This document shows, piece by piece, positions 7,601 to 15,598 of a DNA stretch of 64,000 bases (positions within the stretch are counted from its first letter, which is position 1; every line of letters begins with the position of its first letter). The notes below the pieces were generated by a model that saw only the letters and a list, made by a program, of their open reading frames with translations, was not told where the DNA came from and searched no databases. The stretch covers positions 267,100 to 331,099 of the forward strand of contig NZ_KE384301.1 of NCBI RefSeq assembly GCF_000425065.1, written 5' to 3'. The DNA is from Actinomadura rifamycini DSM 43936. Lineage in GTDB: Bacteria; Actinomycetota; Actinomycetes; Streptosporangiales; Streptosporangiaceae. A program made the position numbers and the translations under genes.

Positions 7601-9090
7601 GTGCGCTCCACGGCCTTCTTCCAGCCGGCGTAGCCCTCGGCGCGGCGCTCCTCGCTCCAGGTGGGCTCCCAGCGCCTGTCCTCGTTCCAGTTCCGGCGGA
7701 GCTCGTCGGTGCCGGACCAGAAACCGGTGGCGAGGCCCGCCGCGTAGGCGGCGCCGAGGGCGGTCGTCTCGGCGACGACGGGGCGGGAGACGGGGACGCC
7801 GAGGATGTCGGCCTGCATCTGCATGCACAGCTCGTTGGCGGTGACGCCGCCGTCGACCTTGAGGACGTCCAGGGAGACGCCGGAGTCGGCGTGCATGGCC
7901 TCGACGACGTCCCGGCTCTGGTAGCAGATGGACTCCAGGGTGGCGCGGGCGAGGTGCGCGTTGGTGTTGAACCGGGAGAGCCCGACGATGGCGCCGCGCG
8001 CGTCCGAGCGCCAGTAGGGGGCGAACAGCCCGGAGAAGGCGGGCACGAAGTAGACGCCGCCGTTGTCGTCGACCTGGCGGGCGAGGGCCTCGGACTGCGC
8101 GGCGCCCGAGATGATCCCGAGCTGGTCGCGCAGCCACTGCACCGCCGACCCCGTCACCGCGATCGACCCCTCCAGCGCGAACACCGGCTTGGCGTCCCCG
8201 AACCGGTAGCAGACCGTCGTCAGCATCCCGGCCTCCGACCTCACCAGCTCCTCACCGGTGTTGAGGAGCAGGAAGTTGCCGGTGCCGTAGGTGTTCTTGG
8301 CCTCGCCGGGCGCGAAGCACACCTGCCCGACCGTGGCGGCCTGCTGGTCGCCGAGGATCCCGGTCAGCGGCACCTCGCCGCCCAGCGAGGCCGCCCGCGT
8401 GACGCCGTAGGGCTCCGGCGAGGACGAGGAGCGGATCTCCGGCAGCATCGCCCTGGGCACGCCGAAGAAGGACAGGAGCTCGTCGTCCCAGTCGAGGGTC
8501 TCCAGGTCCATGAGCATGGTGCGGCTGGCGTTGGTGACGTCGGTGACGTGCACGCCGCCGTCCCGCCCGCCGGTCAGGTTCCACAGCACCCAGGTGTCCA
8601 TGGTCCCGAAGACGGCCTCGCCCTTCTCGGCGGCCTCGCGGACCCCGTCGACGTTCTCCAGGATCCACTGGATCTTGCCGCCGGCGAAGTACGTCGCGGG
8701 CGGCAGCCCCGCACGGTGCCGGATGACGTCGCCGCGGCCGTCCCGGTCCAGGGCGGAGGCGATCCGGTCGGTGCGGGTGTCCTGCCACACGATCGCGTTG
8801 TGGTACGGGCGTCCGGTGCGGCGGTTCCAGACGAGCGTGGTCTCCCGCTGGTTGGTGATGCCGAACGCGGCCAGGTCGCCGTAGTCGAGGTGCGCCTTGT
8901 TCAGGGTCGTCTGGACGACCGCGCGGGTGCGCTCCCAGATCTCGGTGGGGTTGTGCTCGACCCAGCCCGCCCGCGGCAGGATCTGCTCGTGCTCGAGCTG
9001 GTGGCGGGCGACCTCGTTCCCGCCGTGGTCGAAGATCATGAAACGGGTGCTGGTCGTCCCCTGGTCGAGCGCTCCGACGAAGTCGGCCAT
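7576..9090 (-). CDS. glpK: Glycerol kinase
   Basis: 504 residues, the normal family length. It phosphorylates glycerol with ATP to sn-glycerol 3-phosphate in the cytoplasm. FGGY-kinase signatures are clear: ALDQGTTSTRFMIFD at the N terminus (phosphate 1), GWVEHNPTEIW, NQRETTLVWNRRTG.PYHNAIVWQDTRT, GTMDTWVLWNLTGG, YGTGNFLLLNTG and the C-terminal LKVDGGVTANELCMQMQADILGVPV. It sits 147 bp downstream of glpF on the same strand, so channel and kinase are probably co-expressed. A third glp gene (glpD) is not in the window. Its last 25 bp overlap the convergent oxidoreductase gene. Confidence 0.97.
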   Translation of the reverse strand: MADFVGALDQGTTSTRFMIFDHGGNEVARHQLEHEQILPRAGWVEHNPTEIWERTRAVVQTTLNKAHLDYGDLAAFGITNQRETTLVWNRRTGRPYHNAIVWQDTRTDRIASALDRDGRGDVIRHRAGLPPATYFAGGKIQWILENVDGVREAAEKGEAVFGTMDTWVLWNLTGGRDGGVHVTDVTNASRTMLMDLETLDWDDELLSFFGVPRAMLPEIRSSSSPEPYGVTRAASLGGEVPLTGILGDQQAATVGQVCFAPGEAKNTYGTGNFLLLNTGEELVRSEAGMLTTVCYRFGDAKPVFALEGSIAVTGSAVQWLRDQLGIISGAAQSEALARQVDDNGGVYFVPAFSGLFAPYWRSDARGAIVGLSRFNTNAHLARATLESICYQSRDVVEAMHADSGVSLDVLKVDGGVTANELCMQMQADILGVPVSRPVVAETTALGAAYAAGLATGFWSGTDELRRNWNEDRRWEPTWSEERRAEGYAGWKKAVERTYGWVDVD

Positions 9091-9163
9091 CGATGCCTGC
9101 CTTTCTGCTGGAGGGCCGAGGCCCTCGCCACCTCGCGTCCGTCCGCCTCGCGGTGCCGTGCCA

Positions 9164-9239
9164 GGTCGCGTCCCGCACGGGTCGCGTCTTGCTCGGTCGC
9201 CTCTTGTCCGGACGCGTCTTTCTCGGTCGCGTCCGCTCA
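9164..9239. repeat. Degenerate 15-bp tandem repeat between glpF and glpK
   Basis: Units beginning GGTCGCGTC or GGACGCGTC start at 9180, 9195, 9210 and 9225, exactly 15 bp apart, with one more at 9164. The last unit runs into the glpF stop codon. The array fills most of the glpF-glpK spacer. Confidence 0.6.
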
Positions 9240-10055
9240 GTCCACGTCGTACTCGGGGCGGGGCTCGCCGTCACCGGGCCCCTCGGCGGGGAGCATGCGC
9301 CCGATGAGCAGGATGTAGAGCCCCGCGCCGATGATCCCCCCGATGATCGGTCCGGCGATCGGCACCCAGAAGTAGAGATCACCGTACTGATCCCGCCACG
9401 CCTCCCCGTAGCCGGTGAGGAACTGGGCGAGGCGCGGGCCGAAGTCGCGCGCCGGGTTGATCGCGTAGCCGGCGTTGGTGCCCCACGCCATCCCGATCGC
9501 CACCACCACGAGCCCGATGATGAACGGCGTCATGTTCGCCAGCGGCGGCGAGTTGCGCAGGTCGGTGAGGGCGAGCACCAGGAAGAGGAGGATCGCGGTG
9601 CCGATGACCTGGTCGCGGAACCCGCCCCACATCCCGACGGGCAGCTCGCCGTTGCCGGGCATGGTGGAGAAGACGGCCTGCGACTTCTGTGTCAGGCCCG
9701 GGTCGAACGCGTGCAGGACCTCGGTGTAGTTCCAGCGGACGAGTAGCGCGGCGATGAACGCGCCGAGCATCTGCGCGGCGATATACGGCAGGACCTTGCG
9801 CCAGGGGAAGCCCTTGAAGACGGCGAGCGCGACCGTCACGGCCGGGTTGATGTGGCCGCCGCTGATCCGGGCCGAGACGTAGACGCCCAGGGTGACGGCG
9901 AGTCCCCAGGCCCAGGAGATGCTGTCGTGGTCGCCGATCCCGGCCGCCGCGACCTGCGCGACGACCGCGAGACCGAACAGTATGAGGATCAGCGTGCCGG
10001 CGAATTCCGCGGCCATTTCCCGGGCCAGTTCGGGGACCTTCGGCCCTTTCGTCAT
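9237..10055 (-). CDS. glpF: Glycerol uptake facilitator (aquaglyceroporin)
   Basis: 272 residues of MIP family. The two pore half-helices are seen as GGHINPAVTVAL (first NPA) and GYAINPARDFGPR (second NPA). The Asp after the second NPAR is the residue that marks glycerol facilitators rather than water-selective aquaporins. Six hydrophobic segments surround them (for example TLILILFGLAVVAQVA, ILLFLVLALTDL, IIGLVVVAIGMAW, IIGGIIGAGLYILLIG). ATG 10055 is chosen because GAGGAGG lies 7 nt upstream and the extended frame before it is Arg-rich. It is the first gene of a glpF-glpK unit and brings glycerol into the cell for GlpK. Confidence 0.95.
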   Translation of the reverse strand: MTKGPKVPELAREMAAEFAGTLILILFGLAVVAQVAAAGIGDHDSISWAWGLAVTLGVYVSARISGGHINPAVTVALAVFKGFPWRKVLPYIAAQMLGAFIAALLVRWNYTEVLHAFDPGLTQKSQAVFSTMPGNGELPVGMWGGFRDQVIGTAILLFLVLALTDLRNSPPLANMTPFIIGLVVVAIGMAWGTNAGYAINPARDFGPRLAQFLTGYGEAWRDQYGDLYFWVPIAGPIIGGIIGAGLYILLIGRMLPAEGPGDGEPRPEYDVD

Positions 10056-10096
10056 CCGCGCCTCCTCGGAGTGTGACGTGGAACACAACTGACGCG

Positions 10097-10126
10097 AACG
10101 TAAATAATCATCACGGACATGGTCAA
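10097..10126 (-). promoter_or_regulatory. glpF promoter
   Basis: On the minus strand TTGACC (10126-10121) and TACGTT (10102-10097) are separated by 18 nt. This is a good housekeeping-type promoter placing the transcript start about 35 nt before the glpF ATG. Confidence 0.6.
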
Positions 10127-10429
10127 CCGTCGCGGACGGATGATTTCGTCGCACCGGCCGCCCGCGCCACGCACGAAGATCGTCCGCGGAGACGGGCATT
10201 CCCCGGCGCGCCGCCGCTACACGGCCCGCGCGCACCCGTCCCGCCGCACCTCACCGCCCCGAGGCCGCCGCCGCGGCCCCCTCGTCCCCCCGCGGCGGGT
10301 CACGGCGCCGGACCCGCCGCGGCGCGCACCGCCCGGAGACAGAAAAATGTCGCCGAATATATCGACGCGTCGTCCAATATCGATCATGATCAGAGCAGCC
10401 CGCCGATCCCGCACCCCCAGGGAGACCCG
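10127..10429. other. Non-coding stretch between divergent glpF and serine hydrolase genes
   Basis: No gene is supported in this roughly 300-bp stretch. The left two thirds are featureless GC-rich DNA. Around 10340-10400 there is an A/T-rich island holding the palindrome CGACGCGTCG at 10363-10372, flanked on both sides by AATAT, and GATCATGATC just after it. This island probably carries the promoter and an operator for the downstream gene. Confidence 0.5.
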
Positions 10430-11602
10430 ATGCGCCGCACGCCTTGGACGTTCGCGCTCGCCCCCGCCGCCGTGACGGTCGCCCTCACGCTGACCGCCGC
10501 GCCGGCCGCCGCCGACCCGGCCGCGCCCGGTCCCGCCCCGTCCGCGCTCCGCCCGTCCGGCCCGGCGGCGCTCTCCGCGGACGCCGAACCGGCGCGCGGC
10601 TTCGACCCGCTGCGCCCGTCGTCCGACCCGGTGGAGCTGCGCGAGGCGCACCGGCCGCTGTCGGTGACCTACACCCACGACGGCGCGGAGCGCACGCTCG
10701 ACGACTACCTGGCCCGGACGGGCACGCAGGGCTTCGTCGTCCTGGACGGGCGGGACGTCGTCTTCGAGCGGTACACGGCGGCGAACCGGGACTCGCTGTT
10801 CCAGTCGTGGTCGGTCGCCAAGTCGTTCACCTCGGCGGCGGTCGGCGTCGCGCTCGGCGAGGGGGCCATCGACTCGATCGACGATCCGGTCACCGAGTAC
10901 CTGCCGGAGCTCGCGGGTTCCGGCTTCGCCGGCGTCTCGCTGCGCGACCTGCTCCGGATGACGTCGGGCATCGACTGGGAGGAGGCGCAGGACGTCCCGT
11001 TCGTGCACGTCGCCGCGAGCCTCGGCTACCCGCTGCCCGAACTGGCGAAGCGGCAGAAGCGCGGCTGGGAGCCCGGCACCCGGTTCGAGTACACGAGCAT
11101 GAACTCGTTCGTGCTGGCCTGGACGGTCGCCGAGGCGACGGGCGTCCCCTTCCACACCTACGTGCAGGAGAAGATCTGGGGCCCGGCGGGGATGGGCGCC
11201 AAGGCGTTCCTCGGCAACGACTCCAGCGGCAACAGCATGGGCTACTGCTGCGTCTACGCGACCGACCGCGACTTCGCCCGGTTCGGGCTGCTGTACCTGA
11301 ACGGCGGCCGGGCGAACGGGCGGCAGGTCGTGCCCGAGTCCTGGGTGGAGCGGTCGACGAGCCCGTCCGCGTCCTTCAACCGGGGGTACGGGTTCCAGTG
11401 GTGGCTGGAGGACGACGGCGACTTCTCCGCGAACGGCCTCGGCGGGCAGCGCATCTGGGTGTCGCCCGAGTACGGCGTCGTGATCGTGAAGTCGACCCTC
11501 TACACCCTGGCGGGCGAGGACGAGACGGAAGCCGCGTTCGAGGCCGTCGCCGCCGAGGTGGCCCGCACCCGCGCGGCCCGCACCGCCGCCCCCGCGCGCT
11601 GA
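10430..11602 (+). CDS. Secreted beta-lactamase-fold serine hydrolase (NylB / 6-aminohexanoate-dimer hydrolase-like)
   Basis: About 390 residues with a signal peptide (WTFALAPAAVTVALTLTAAPAAA). The nucleophile motif SxxK is seen in SWSVAKSF; EYTSMNSF supplies the Tyr motif. The surrounding ALGEGAIDSIDDPVTEYLPEL, LRDLLRMTSGIDWEE, GYCCVYATDRDFARFGLLYLNGG and the C-terminal GLGGQ are typical of the 6-aminohexanoate-dimer hydrolase (NylB) branch of class C beta-lactamase-like proteins. Such enzymes cleave amide or ester bonds; the natural substrate here is unknown. The start is ATG 10430 after AGGGAGA; the frame further upstream lacks signal-peptide character. Transcribed convergently with the NTF2-like gene. 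Confidence 0.88.
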   Translation: MRRTPWTFALAPAAVTVALTLTAAPAAADPAAPGPAPSALRPSGPAALSADAEPARGFDPLRPSSDPVELREAHRPLSVTYTHDGAERTLDDYLARTGTQGFVVLDGRDVVFERYTAANRDSLFQSWSVAKSFTSAAVGVALGEGAIDSIDDPVTEYLPELAGSGFAGVSLRDLLRMTSGIDWEEAQDVPFVHVAASLGYPLPELAKRQKRGWEPGTRFEYTSMNSFVLAWTVAEATGVPFHTYVQEKIWGPAGMGAKAFLGNDSSGNSMGYCCVYATDRDFARFGLLYLNGGRANGRQVVPESWVERSTSPSASFNRGYGFQWWLEDDGDFSANGLGGQRIWVSPEYGVVIVKSTLYTLAGEDETEAAFEAVAAEVARTRAARTAAPAR

Positions 11603-11629
11603 CGGGCGTTCGCGGGCGCCGGCGCGCCG

Positions 11630-12106
11630 TCACTCCCGCCCGGCCTCCCCCGCGAGCCACGGGTAGCGGGCGGTGTCGCCGCCCGCGTAGTCGGGATCCA
11701 GGTAGATGAAGACGCGCTGGATCTTCCAGTCGCGGATCTCGAAGACGTCGCACCAGCGTCCGGCGCCCCACTCGGGAACGCCCGCGCGCCAGGGGCCGTC
11801 GCGGTGCTCGCCGTGGCTGGTGCCCTCGCACACGAGCGTGTCCCCGCCGGAGAAGATCCAGTTGAACATGGCGTAGTGGTGCCGGATCGAGGTGATCGTC
11901 CCGCCGACGTCGCCGAACAGCCGGGCGATCTCGTCCCTGCCGGTGGCGAGGCCCCACTTCGGGAAGTACACCTGCGCGTCGTCGGCGAACAGGTCGAGGA
12001 TCGGCGACCCGTCGGAGGCCACGCCGCCGTTGTCGAACCCCTTGAGGTACTCCAGCGCCACCGACTTGCGCTGCTCGTCCGTCATCGTGTGCCTGCCGAC
12101 CGCCAT
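11630..12106 (-). CDS. NTF2/SnoaL-like protein
   Basis: About 158 residues with a SnoaL/NTF2-like fold: VALEYLKGFDNGG, ILDLFADDAQVYFPKWGLATGRDEIARLF, HHYAMFNWIFSGGDTLVCEGTS and RWCDVFEIRDWKIQRVFIYLDPDY. The closing ...KIxRVxIYLDPDY pattern is common in small ketosteroid-isomerase-like proteins. These bind or isomerise small molecules, and no substrate can be named. ATG 12106 and ATG 12085 are both possible starts; 12106 is preceded by GGGTGGG. The gene shares its upstream region, including an iron box, with the divergent siderophore-interacting protein gene. Confidence 0.75.
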   Translation of the reverse strand: MAVGRHTMTDEQRKSVALEYLKGFDNGGVASDGSPILDLFADDAQVYFPKWGLATGRDEIARLFGDVGGTITSIRHHYAMFNWIFSGGDTLVCEGTSHGEHRDGPWRAGVPEWGAGRWCDVFEIRDWKIQRVFIYLDPDYAGGDTARYPWLAGEAGRE

Positions 12107-12181
12107 GAGCCCACCCGCCGGGTCGCCGGAACGCCGTCCGGCCGACGGTATCCCGAACGGCGGGAACAATCAGGATCTTCC

Positions 12182-12200
12182 GCAAGTTAGGCTTACCTAA
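12182..12200. promoter_or_regulatory. DtxR/IdeR-type iron box
   Basis: The 19-mer GCAAGTTAGGCTTACCTAA matches the actinobacterial IdeR/DmdR consensus TTAGGTTAGSCTAACCTAA at about 14 positions. It lies 30-48 bp upstream of the siderophore-interacting protein start, where an iron-loaded repressor would block transcription. Confidence 0.75.
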
Positions 12201-12229
12201 CGGGATTGGCCGACAACAGCGGAGGATGC

Positions 12230-13102
12230 ATGGCGACGGAACCGGTGCGCGGGAAGCCGGAGCTCAACCGGGGCCCGGCGCGCAGGAAGGCGAGGCTCCA
12301 CGTGGGCACGGTACTGCGCACCGAGCGGCTCACCCCGCACATGATCCGGGTCGTCCTGGGCGGCGACGGGCTCGCGAACTTCGACGCGGGCGAGTTCACC
12401 GACCACTACGTGAAGCTCCAGTTTCCGCGTCCCGGGGTCGAGTATCCGGAGCCGTTCGACATGGAGCGGATCCGCGCCGAGATGCCCCGCGAGCAGTGGC
12501 CGATGACCCGCACCTACACGGTGCGCGCGTGGGACGCCGACGCCCGCGAGCTGACGATCGACTTCGTGTACCACGGCGACCAGGGCGTCGCGGGCCCGTG
12601 GGCGGCGAACGCGAAGCCGGGCGACGAGCTGGTGTTCCTCGGGCCGGGCGGGGCGTACGCGCCGAGCGCGGACGCGGGCTGGCACCTGCTGGCCGGCGAC
12701 GAGAGCGCGCTGCCGGCCATCGCGGCGTCGCTGGAGCGGCTGCCCGCGGGCGTCCCCGCCCGCGTGCTCGTCGAGGTGGCCGGGCCGGAGGAGCGGCAGG
12801 ACCTCCCCGGCGGCGTCGAGGTGACGTGGCTGTACCGGGGCGGCGAGAAGGTCGGCGACCTGCTGGTGGACGCGGTGCAGAAGCTCGCCTGGCCGGACGG
12901 CGAGGTGCACGCGTTCGTCCACGGCGAGGCGAACTTCGTCAAGACGCTTCGGCGGTACCTTCGGGTCGAGCGGCAGATCCCGATGGAGCGGCTGTCGATC
13001 TCGGGCTACTGGCGGCTGGGCCGCGACGAGGACGGCTGGCAGTCGTCCAAGCGCGAGTGGAACCGGCAGGTCGAGGAGGAAGAGGCCCGGGCGCTCGCCT
13101 GA
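12230..13102 (+). CDS. Siderophore-interacting protein (FAD/NAD(P)H ferric-siderophore reductase)
   Basis: 290 residues of the ViuB/SIP family. An N-terminal FAD-binding beta-barrel contains HVGTVLRTERLTPHMIRVVLGGDGL and the flavin motif MTRTYTVRAWD (RxYTxR), followed by DFVYHGDQGVAGPWA. A C-terminal NAD(P)H-binding part starts at LLAGDESALPAIAASLERLPAG and ends with VERLSISGYWRLGRDEDGW. These cytosolic proteins reduce ferric siderophores to release iron. The ATG at 12230 follows GGAGG; an upstream TTG at 12206 is less likely. The iron box directly upstream indicates repression when iron is plentiful. No siderophore biosynthesis or uptake gene is adjacent. Confidence 0.93.
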   Translation: MATEPVRGKPELNRGPARRKARLHVGTVLRTERLTPHMIRVVLGGDGLANFDAGEFTDHYVKLQFPRPGVEYPEPFDMERIRAEMPREQWPMTRTYTVRAWDADARELTIDFVYHGDQGVAGPWAANAKPGDELVFLGPGGAYAPSADAGWHLLAGDESALPAIAASLERLPAGVPARVLVEVAGPEERQDLPGGVEVTWLYRGGEKVGDLLVDAVQKLAWPDGEVHAFVHGEANFVKTLRRYLRVERQIPMERLSISGYWRLGRDEDGWQSSKREWNRQVEEEEARALA

Positions 13103-13147
13103 CGCCCCGGCCCGTGCCGCGCGGGCCCGGTCCGAAGACCTCCGCAC

Positions 13148-13184
13148 GAAGGCCCGCCACGCGTCCGGCGCGTGGCGGGCCTTC
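13148..13184. terminator. Bidirectional hairpin terminator
   Basis: A perfect 16-bp stem (13148-13163 with 13169-13184) and a 5-nt loop lie between convergent genes, the siderophore-interacting protein and the ABC1 kinase. Confidence 0.85.
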
Positions 13185-13205
13185 GCCCGCCTTCGCGTGG
13201 GGCCG

Positions 13206-14561
13206 TCAGGCCGTGATCTCCTCCGGGGCGTCGGTGCCGGGGTCGTCGTCGGCGAAGCCGGGCAGCCACCGCTCGGCCTCGGCGCGGTAGGCGCCCTCGG
13301 CCTCGAGCTGGCACAGGACGCCGCCGCCCCCGGCGAGGGCGCGGCTGACGGCGAGGTACTGGGGCGGCAGCCGGAACTGGCGGGCGAGCGCGCCCGGCCG
13401 CATGTCGGAGGCCAGGCCGAGCCCGCGCGCGGTCTGCTCGCGCATCCACTCGCGGTTGTAGCGGAAGCGCTCCACGGCGAACGGGGCGGCGTGCGGGGCG
13501 ATGAGGTCGGCGACCTCGTCGGGGTCGACCTCGGCGTCCTCGGCGAGCCAGCCCTCCTCCCAGAGGGCGTCGACGATCGCGTCGGGGTCGCCGAGGGTGC
13601 CGATGCGCAGCAGCCGTCCGATGGACCACTGCAGCTCGGCGGGGACGCGCGCGGCGCCGCCGAAGTCCATGACGCCGAGCCGGCCGTCGTCCAGCAGCCG
13701 GAAGTTGCCCGGGTGCGGGTCGATGTGGATCATCTCGCAGCGGGCGGGGCCCGACAGCAGGAAGCGGAACAGCAGCAGCCCGGCGCGGTCGCGGTCGTCC
13801 TGGTCGCCCTCGGCGATGACGCGGGCGAGCGGGGCGCCCTCGAGCCACTCGGTGACCAGCACGTTGCCCGACTGGGCGACGACGGCGGGGACCAGGAAGT
13901 CGGGGTCGCCGGCGTAGGCGTCATGGAAGGCGGTCTGCGCGCGCGCCTCGTCGACGTAGTCGAGTTCCTTCTCCAGCCGCCGCCTCAGGTCGGCGATCAC
14001 GGGCTTGACCTCGACGCCGGGGAACAGCGGCGTGAACAGGCGGCTGAGCCGGGAGATCTGCGCGAAGTCGCTCATCAGTGCCTGCGCGGCGCCCGGGTAC
14101 TGCACCTTGACGGCCACGGTGCGGCCGTCGTGCCACACGGCCTTGTGGACCTGGCCGATGGACGCGGCGGCGGCCGGGACGTCGTCGAACTCGGCGAACT
14201 TCTCGCGCCAGTCGTCCCCGAGCCCCTCGGCCAGGACGCGGTGGGTGGTCTCGGCGGGCATCGGCGGCGCCGCCTCCTGCAGCCGGGTGAGGCTGGCGCG
14301 GAAGGGGCCGGCGACCTCCTCGGGGAGCCCGGCCTCGAAGATGGACAGGAGCTGCCCGACCTTCATCGCGCCGCCCTTGAGTTCGCCGAGCACGCTGAAG
14401 AGCTGCTCGGCGGTGCGGCGCTGCACCTCGAGGGCCACGGTCTCGGCGGGCCTGCCGAAGGTGCGCTTGCCGAACCCCACGGCGGTGCGCCCGGCGAAGC
14501 CGAGCGGCAGGGAGGCGAGCTTGGCGGTGCGCGTCACCGCGCGGCGGGGAATGTCGCTCAC
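13206..14561 (-). CDS. ABC1/UbiB (AarF) family atypical kinase
   Basis: About 451 residues. It carries the ADCK-family KxGQ motif in GGAMKVGQLLSIF, the AAAS nucleotide-loop motif in PAAAASIGQVHKA (Ala-rich instead of Gly-rich), the VAVKVQYPGA lysine strand, the EKELDYVDEA ExD motif, IHIDPHPGNFRL (catalytic loop) and LGVMDFGGAARV (DFG-like). UbiB/COQ8-type proteins support isoprenoid quinone or lipid metabolism through ATPase activity. Actinomycetes make menaquinone, so the target is uncertain. GTG 14561 is chosen because it begins the family-like N terminus; an in-frame ATG lies at 14624. The gene is divergent from cphB. Confidence 0.85.
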   Translation of the reverse strand: MSDIPRRAVTRTAKLASLPLGFAGRTAVGFGKRTFGRPAETVALEVQRRTAEQLFSVLGELKGGAMKVGQLLSIFEAGLPEEVAGPFRASLTRLQEAAPPMPAETTHRVLAEGLGDDWREKFAEFDDVPAAAASIGQVHKAVWHDGRTVAVKVQYPGAAQALMSDFAQISRLSRLFTPLFPGVEVKPVIADLRRRLEKELDYVDEARAQTAFHDAYAGDPDFLVPAVVAQSGNVLVTEWLEGAPLARVIAEGDQDDRDRAGLLLFRFLLSGPARCEMIHIDPHPGNFRLLDDGRLGVMDFGGAARVPAELQWSIGRLLRIGTLGDPDAIVDALWEEGWLAEDAEVDPDEVADLIAPHAAPFAVERFRYNREWMREQTARGLGLASDMRPGALARQFRLPPQYLAVSRALAGGGGVLCQLEAEGAYRAEAERWLPGFADDDPGTDAPEEITA

Positions 14562-14735
14562 GGCCGGTCGTCCCTTGTTCGACGCTACGTCCAATGAAAG
14601 CTTCTGACGGGCGTCGGACACCATGGAACGGTCGTCCGCCCGTAAAGGTTCAGCGTACGCGCGGGCCGGAAGATTCCCCGGAGGCGCGGCGGAACGTACC
14701 CGGCACGGGTGGATATGACATGACGCGCCCATTGG

Positions 14736-14760
14736 ACTACCCAGAGTGATGGGGGGTAGT
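14736..14760. promoter_or_regulatory. Inverted repeat over the cphB translation start
   Basis: Perfect 7-bp arms ACTACCC (14736-14742) and GGGTAGT (14754-14760) with an 11-nt spacer. The right arm covers the G-rich ribosome-binding stretch and abuts the start codon. It could be a repressor operator or, in RNA, a hairpin hiding the ribosome site. Confidence 0.45.
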
Positions 14761-15596
14761 TGGCTGATGTGAACGACACGGATGCCGGACGCAAGGGCCG
14801 GTTGCTGATCATCGGTGGGGCCGAGAACCGGACGTGCGGGGCCGGTCCGCTCGAGACGTTCGCGGAGCTGGCCGGCGGCGAGGACGCGCGGATCGTGGTG
14901 ATCACGACGGCGACGGAGGTCCCGGACGAGGTCGCCGAGGAGTACACGGCGGTGTTCGGCCGGCTCGGGGTGCCGTCGGTGCGCGAGCTGCGGCTGCTGG
15001 GCCGGCGGGCCGCGGACGACCCGGCGACGCTGCGGGCGCTGGAGACCGCGACCGGCGTGCTGTTCAGCGGCGGGGACCAGTCGCGGCTGCGGACGCTGGT
15101 CGGGTCGCGGACGAACGAGCTGCTCAAGCGGCGGTTCGAGCAGGAGGGCCTGGTGATCGCCGGGACGAGCGCCGGCGCCACCGCGATGGGCCACTGGATG
15201 ATCCTCGGCGGCGGCGGCCACGAGGTGGCGGCGTCGAGCGTCAAGGTGGGGCCGGGCCTGTCGCTGCTGCCCGACGTCCTGATCGACATGCACTTCAACG
15301 AGCGGGGCCGGCTGCCGCGGCTGCTGAGCGGGATAGCGCTGGAGACGCGGCTGCTGGGGGTCGGCATCGACGAGGACACCGCGATCTGCGTGGGCGACGG
15401 CCAGTTCACGGTGGTGGGGACGGGCGTGGTGACGGTCGTGGACGCGAGCCAGTGCACGGTCGCCTACGCCGCGTCCGACGACGAGCCGATGGCGATGCTC
15501 GACGTCGCGCTGCACCTCCTCCCGGCGGGGTGCACCTTCCAGATGAACGACAGGCTGCCGGCCGTCGGCACGATGCGCGGCCCGAAGGGGGACTGA
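14760..15596 (+). CDS. cphB: Cyanophycinase (peptidase S51)
   Basis: 278 residues. It hydrolyses cyanophycin (multi-L-arginyl-poly-L-aspartate) to beta-Asp-Arg dipeptides. Family hallmarks are GRLLIIGGAENR at the N terminus, FSGGDQSRL, the nucleophile elbow IAGTSAGATAMG with Ser137, and DVLIDMHFNERGRLPRLL, which holds the conserved DxHF..R..R substrate site. The predicted start is TTG 14760, with G-rich ribosome-binding sequence 3-9 nt upstream; a GTG at 14769 is the alternative. The stop is 2 nt before the cyanophycin synthetase start, so synthesis and degradation genes form one operon. No exported signal is seen, consistent with a cytoplasmic enzyme. Confidence 0.93.
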   Translation: MADVNDTDAGRKGRLLIIGGAENRTCGAGPLETFAELAGGEDARIVVITTATEVPDEVAEEYTAVFGRLGVPSVRELRLLGRRAADDPATLRALETATGVLFSGGDQSRLRTLVGSRTNELLKRRFEQEGLVIAGTSAGATAMGHWMILGGGGHEVAASSVKVGPGLSLLPDVLIDMHFNERGRLPRLLSGIALETRLLGVGIDEDTAICVGDGQFTVVGTGVVTVVDASQCTVAYAASDDEPMAMLDVALHLLPAGCTFQMNDRLPAVGTMRGPKGD

Positions 15597-15598
15597 CC

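Noticed and set aside
9164..9239. Possible CRISPR-like array
   Set aside because: Units are directly contiguous, only 15 bp long and degenerate, with no spacers and no cas genes. It is a small tandem repeat.
6835..9318. An 827-codon plus-strand frame across the Gfo/Idh and glpK genes
   Set aside because: It is out of frame with the oxidoreductase and antisense to glpK. The composition is shadow-like and no motif is present.
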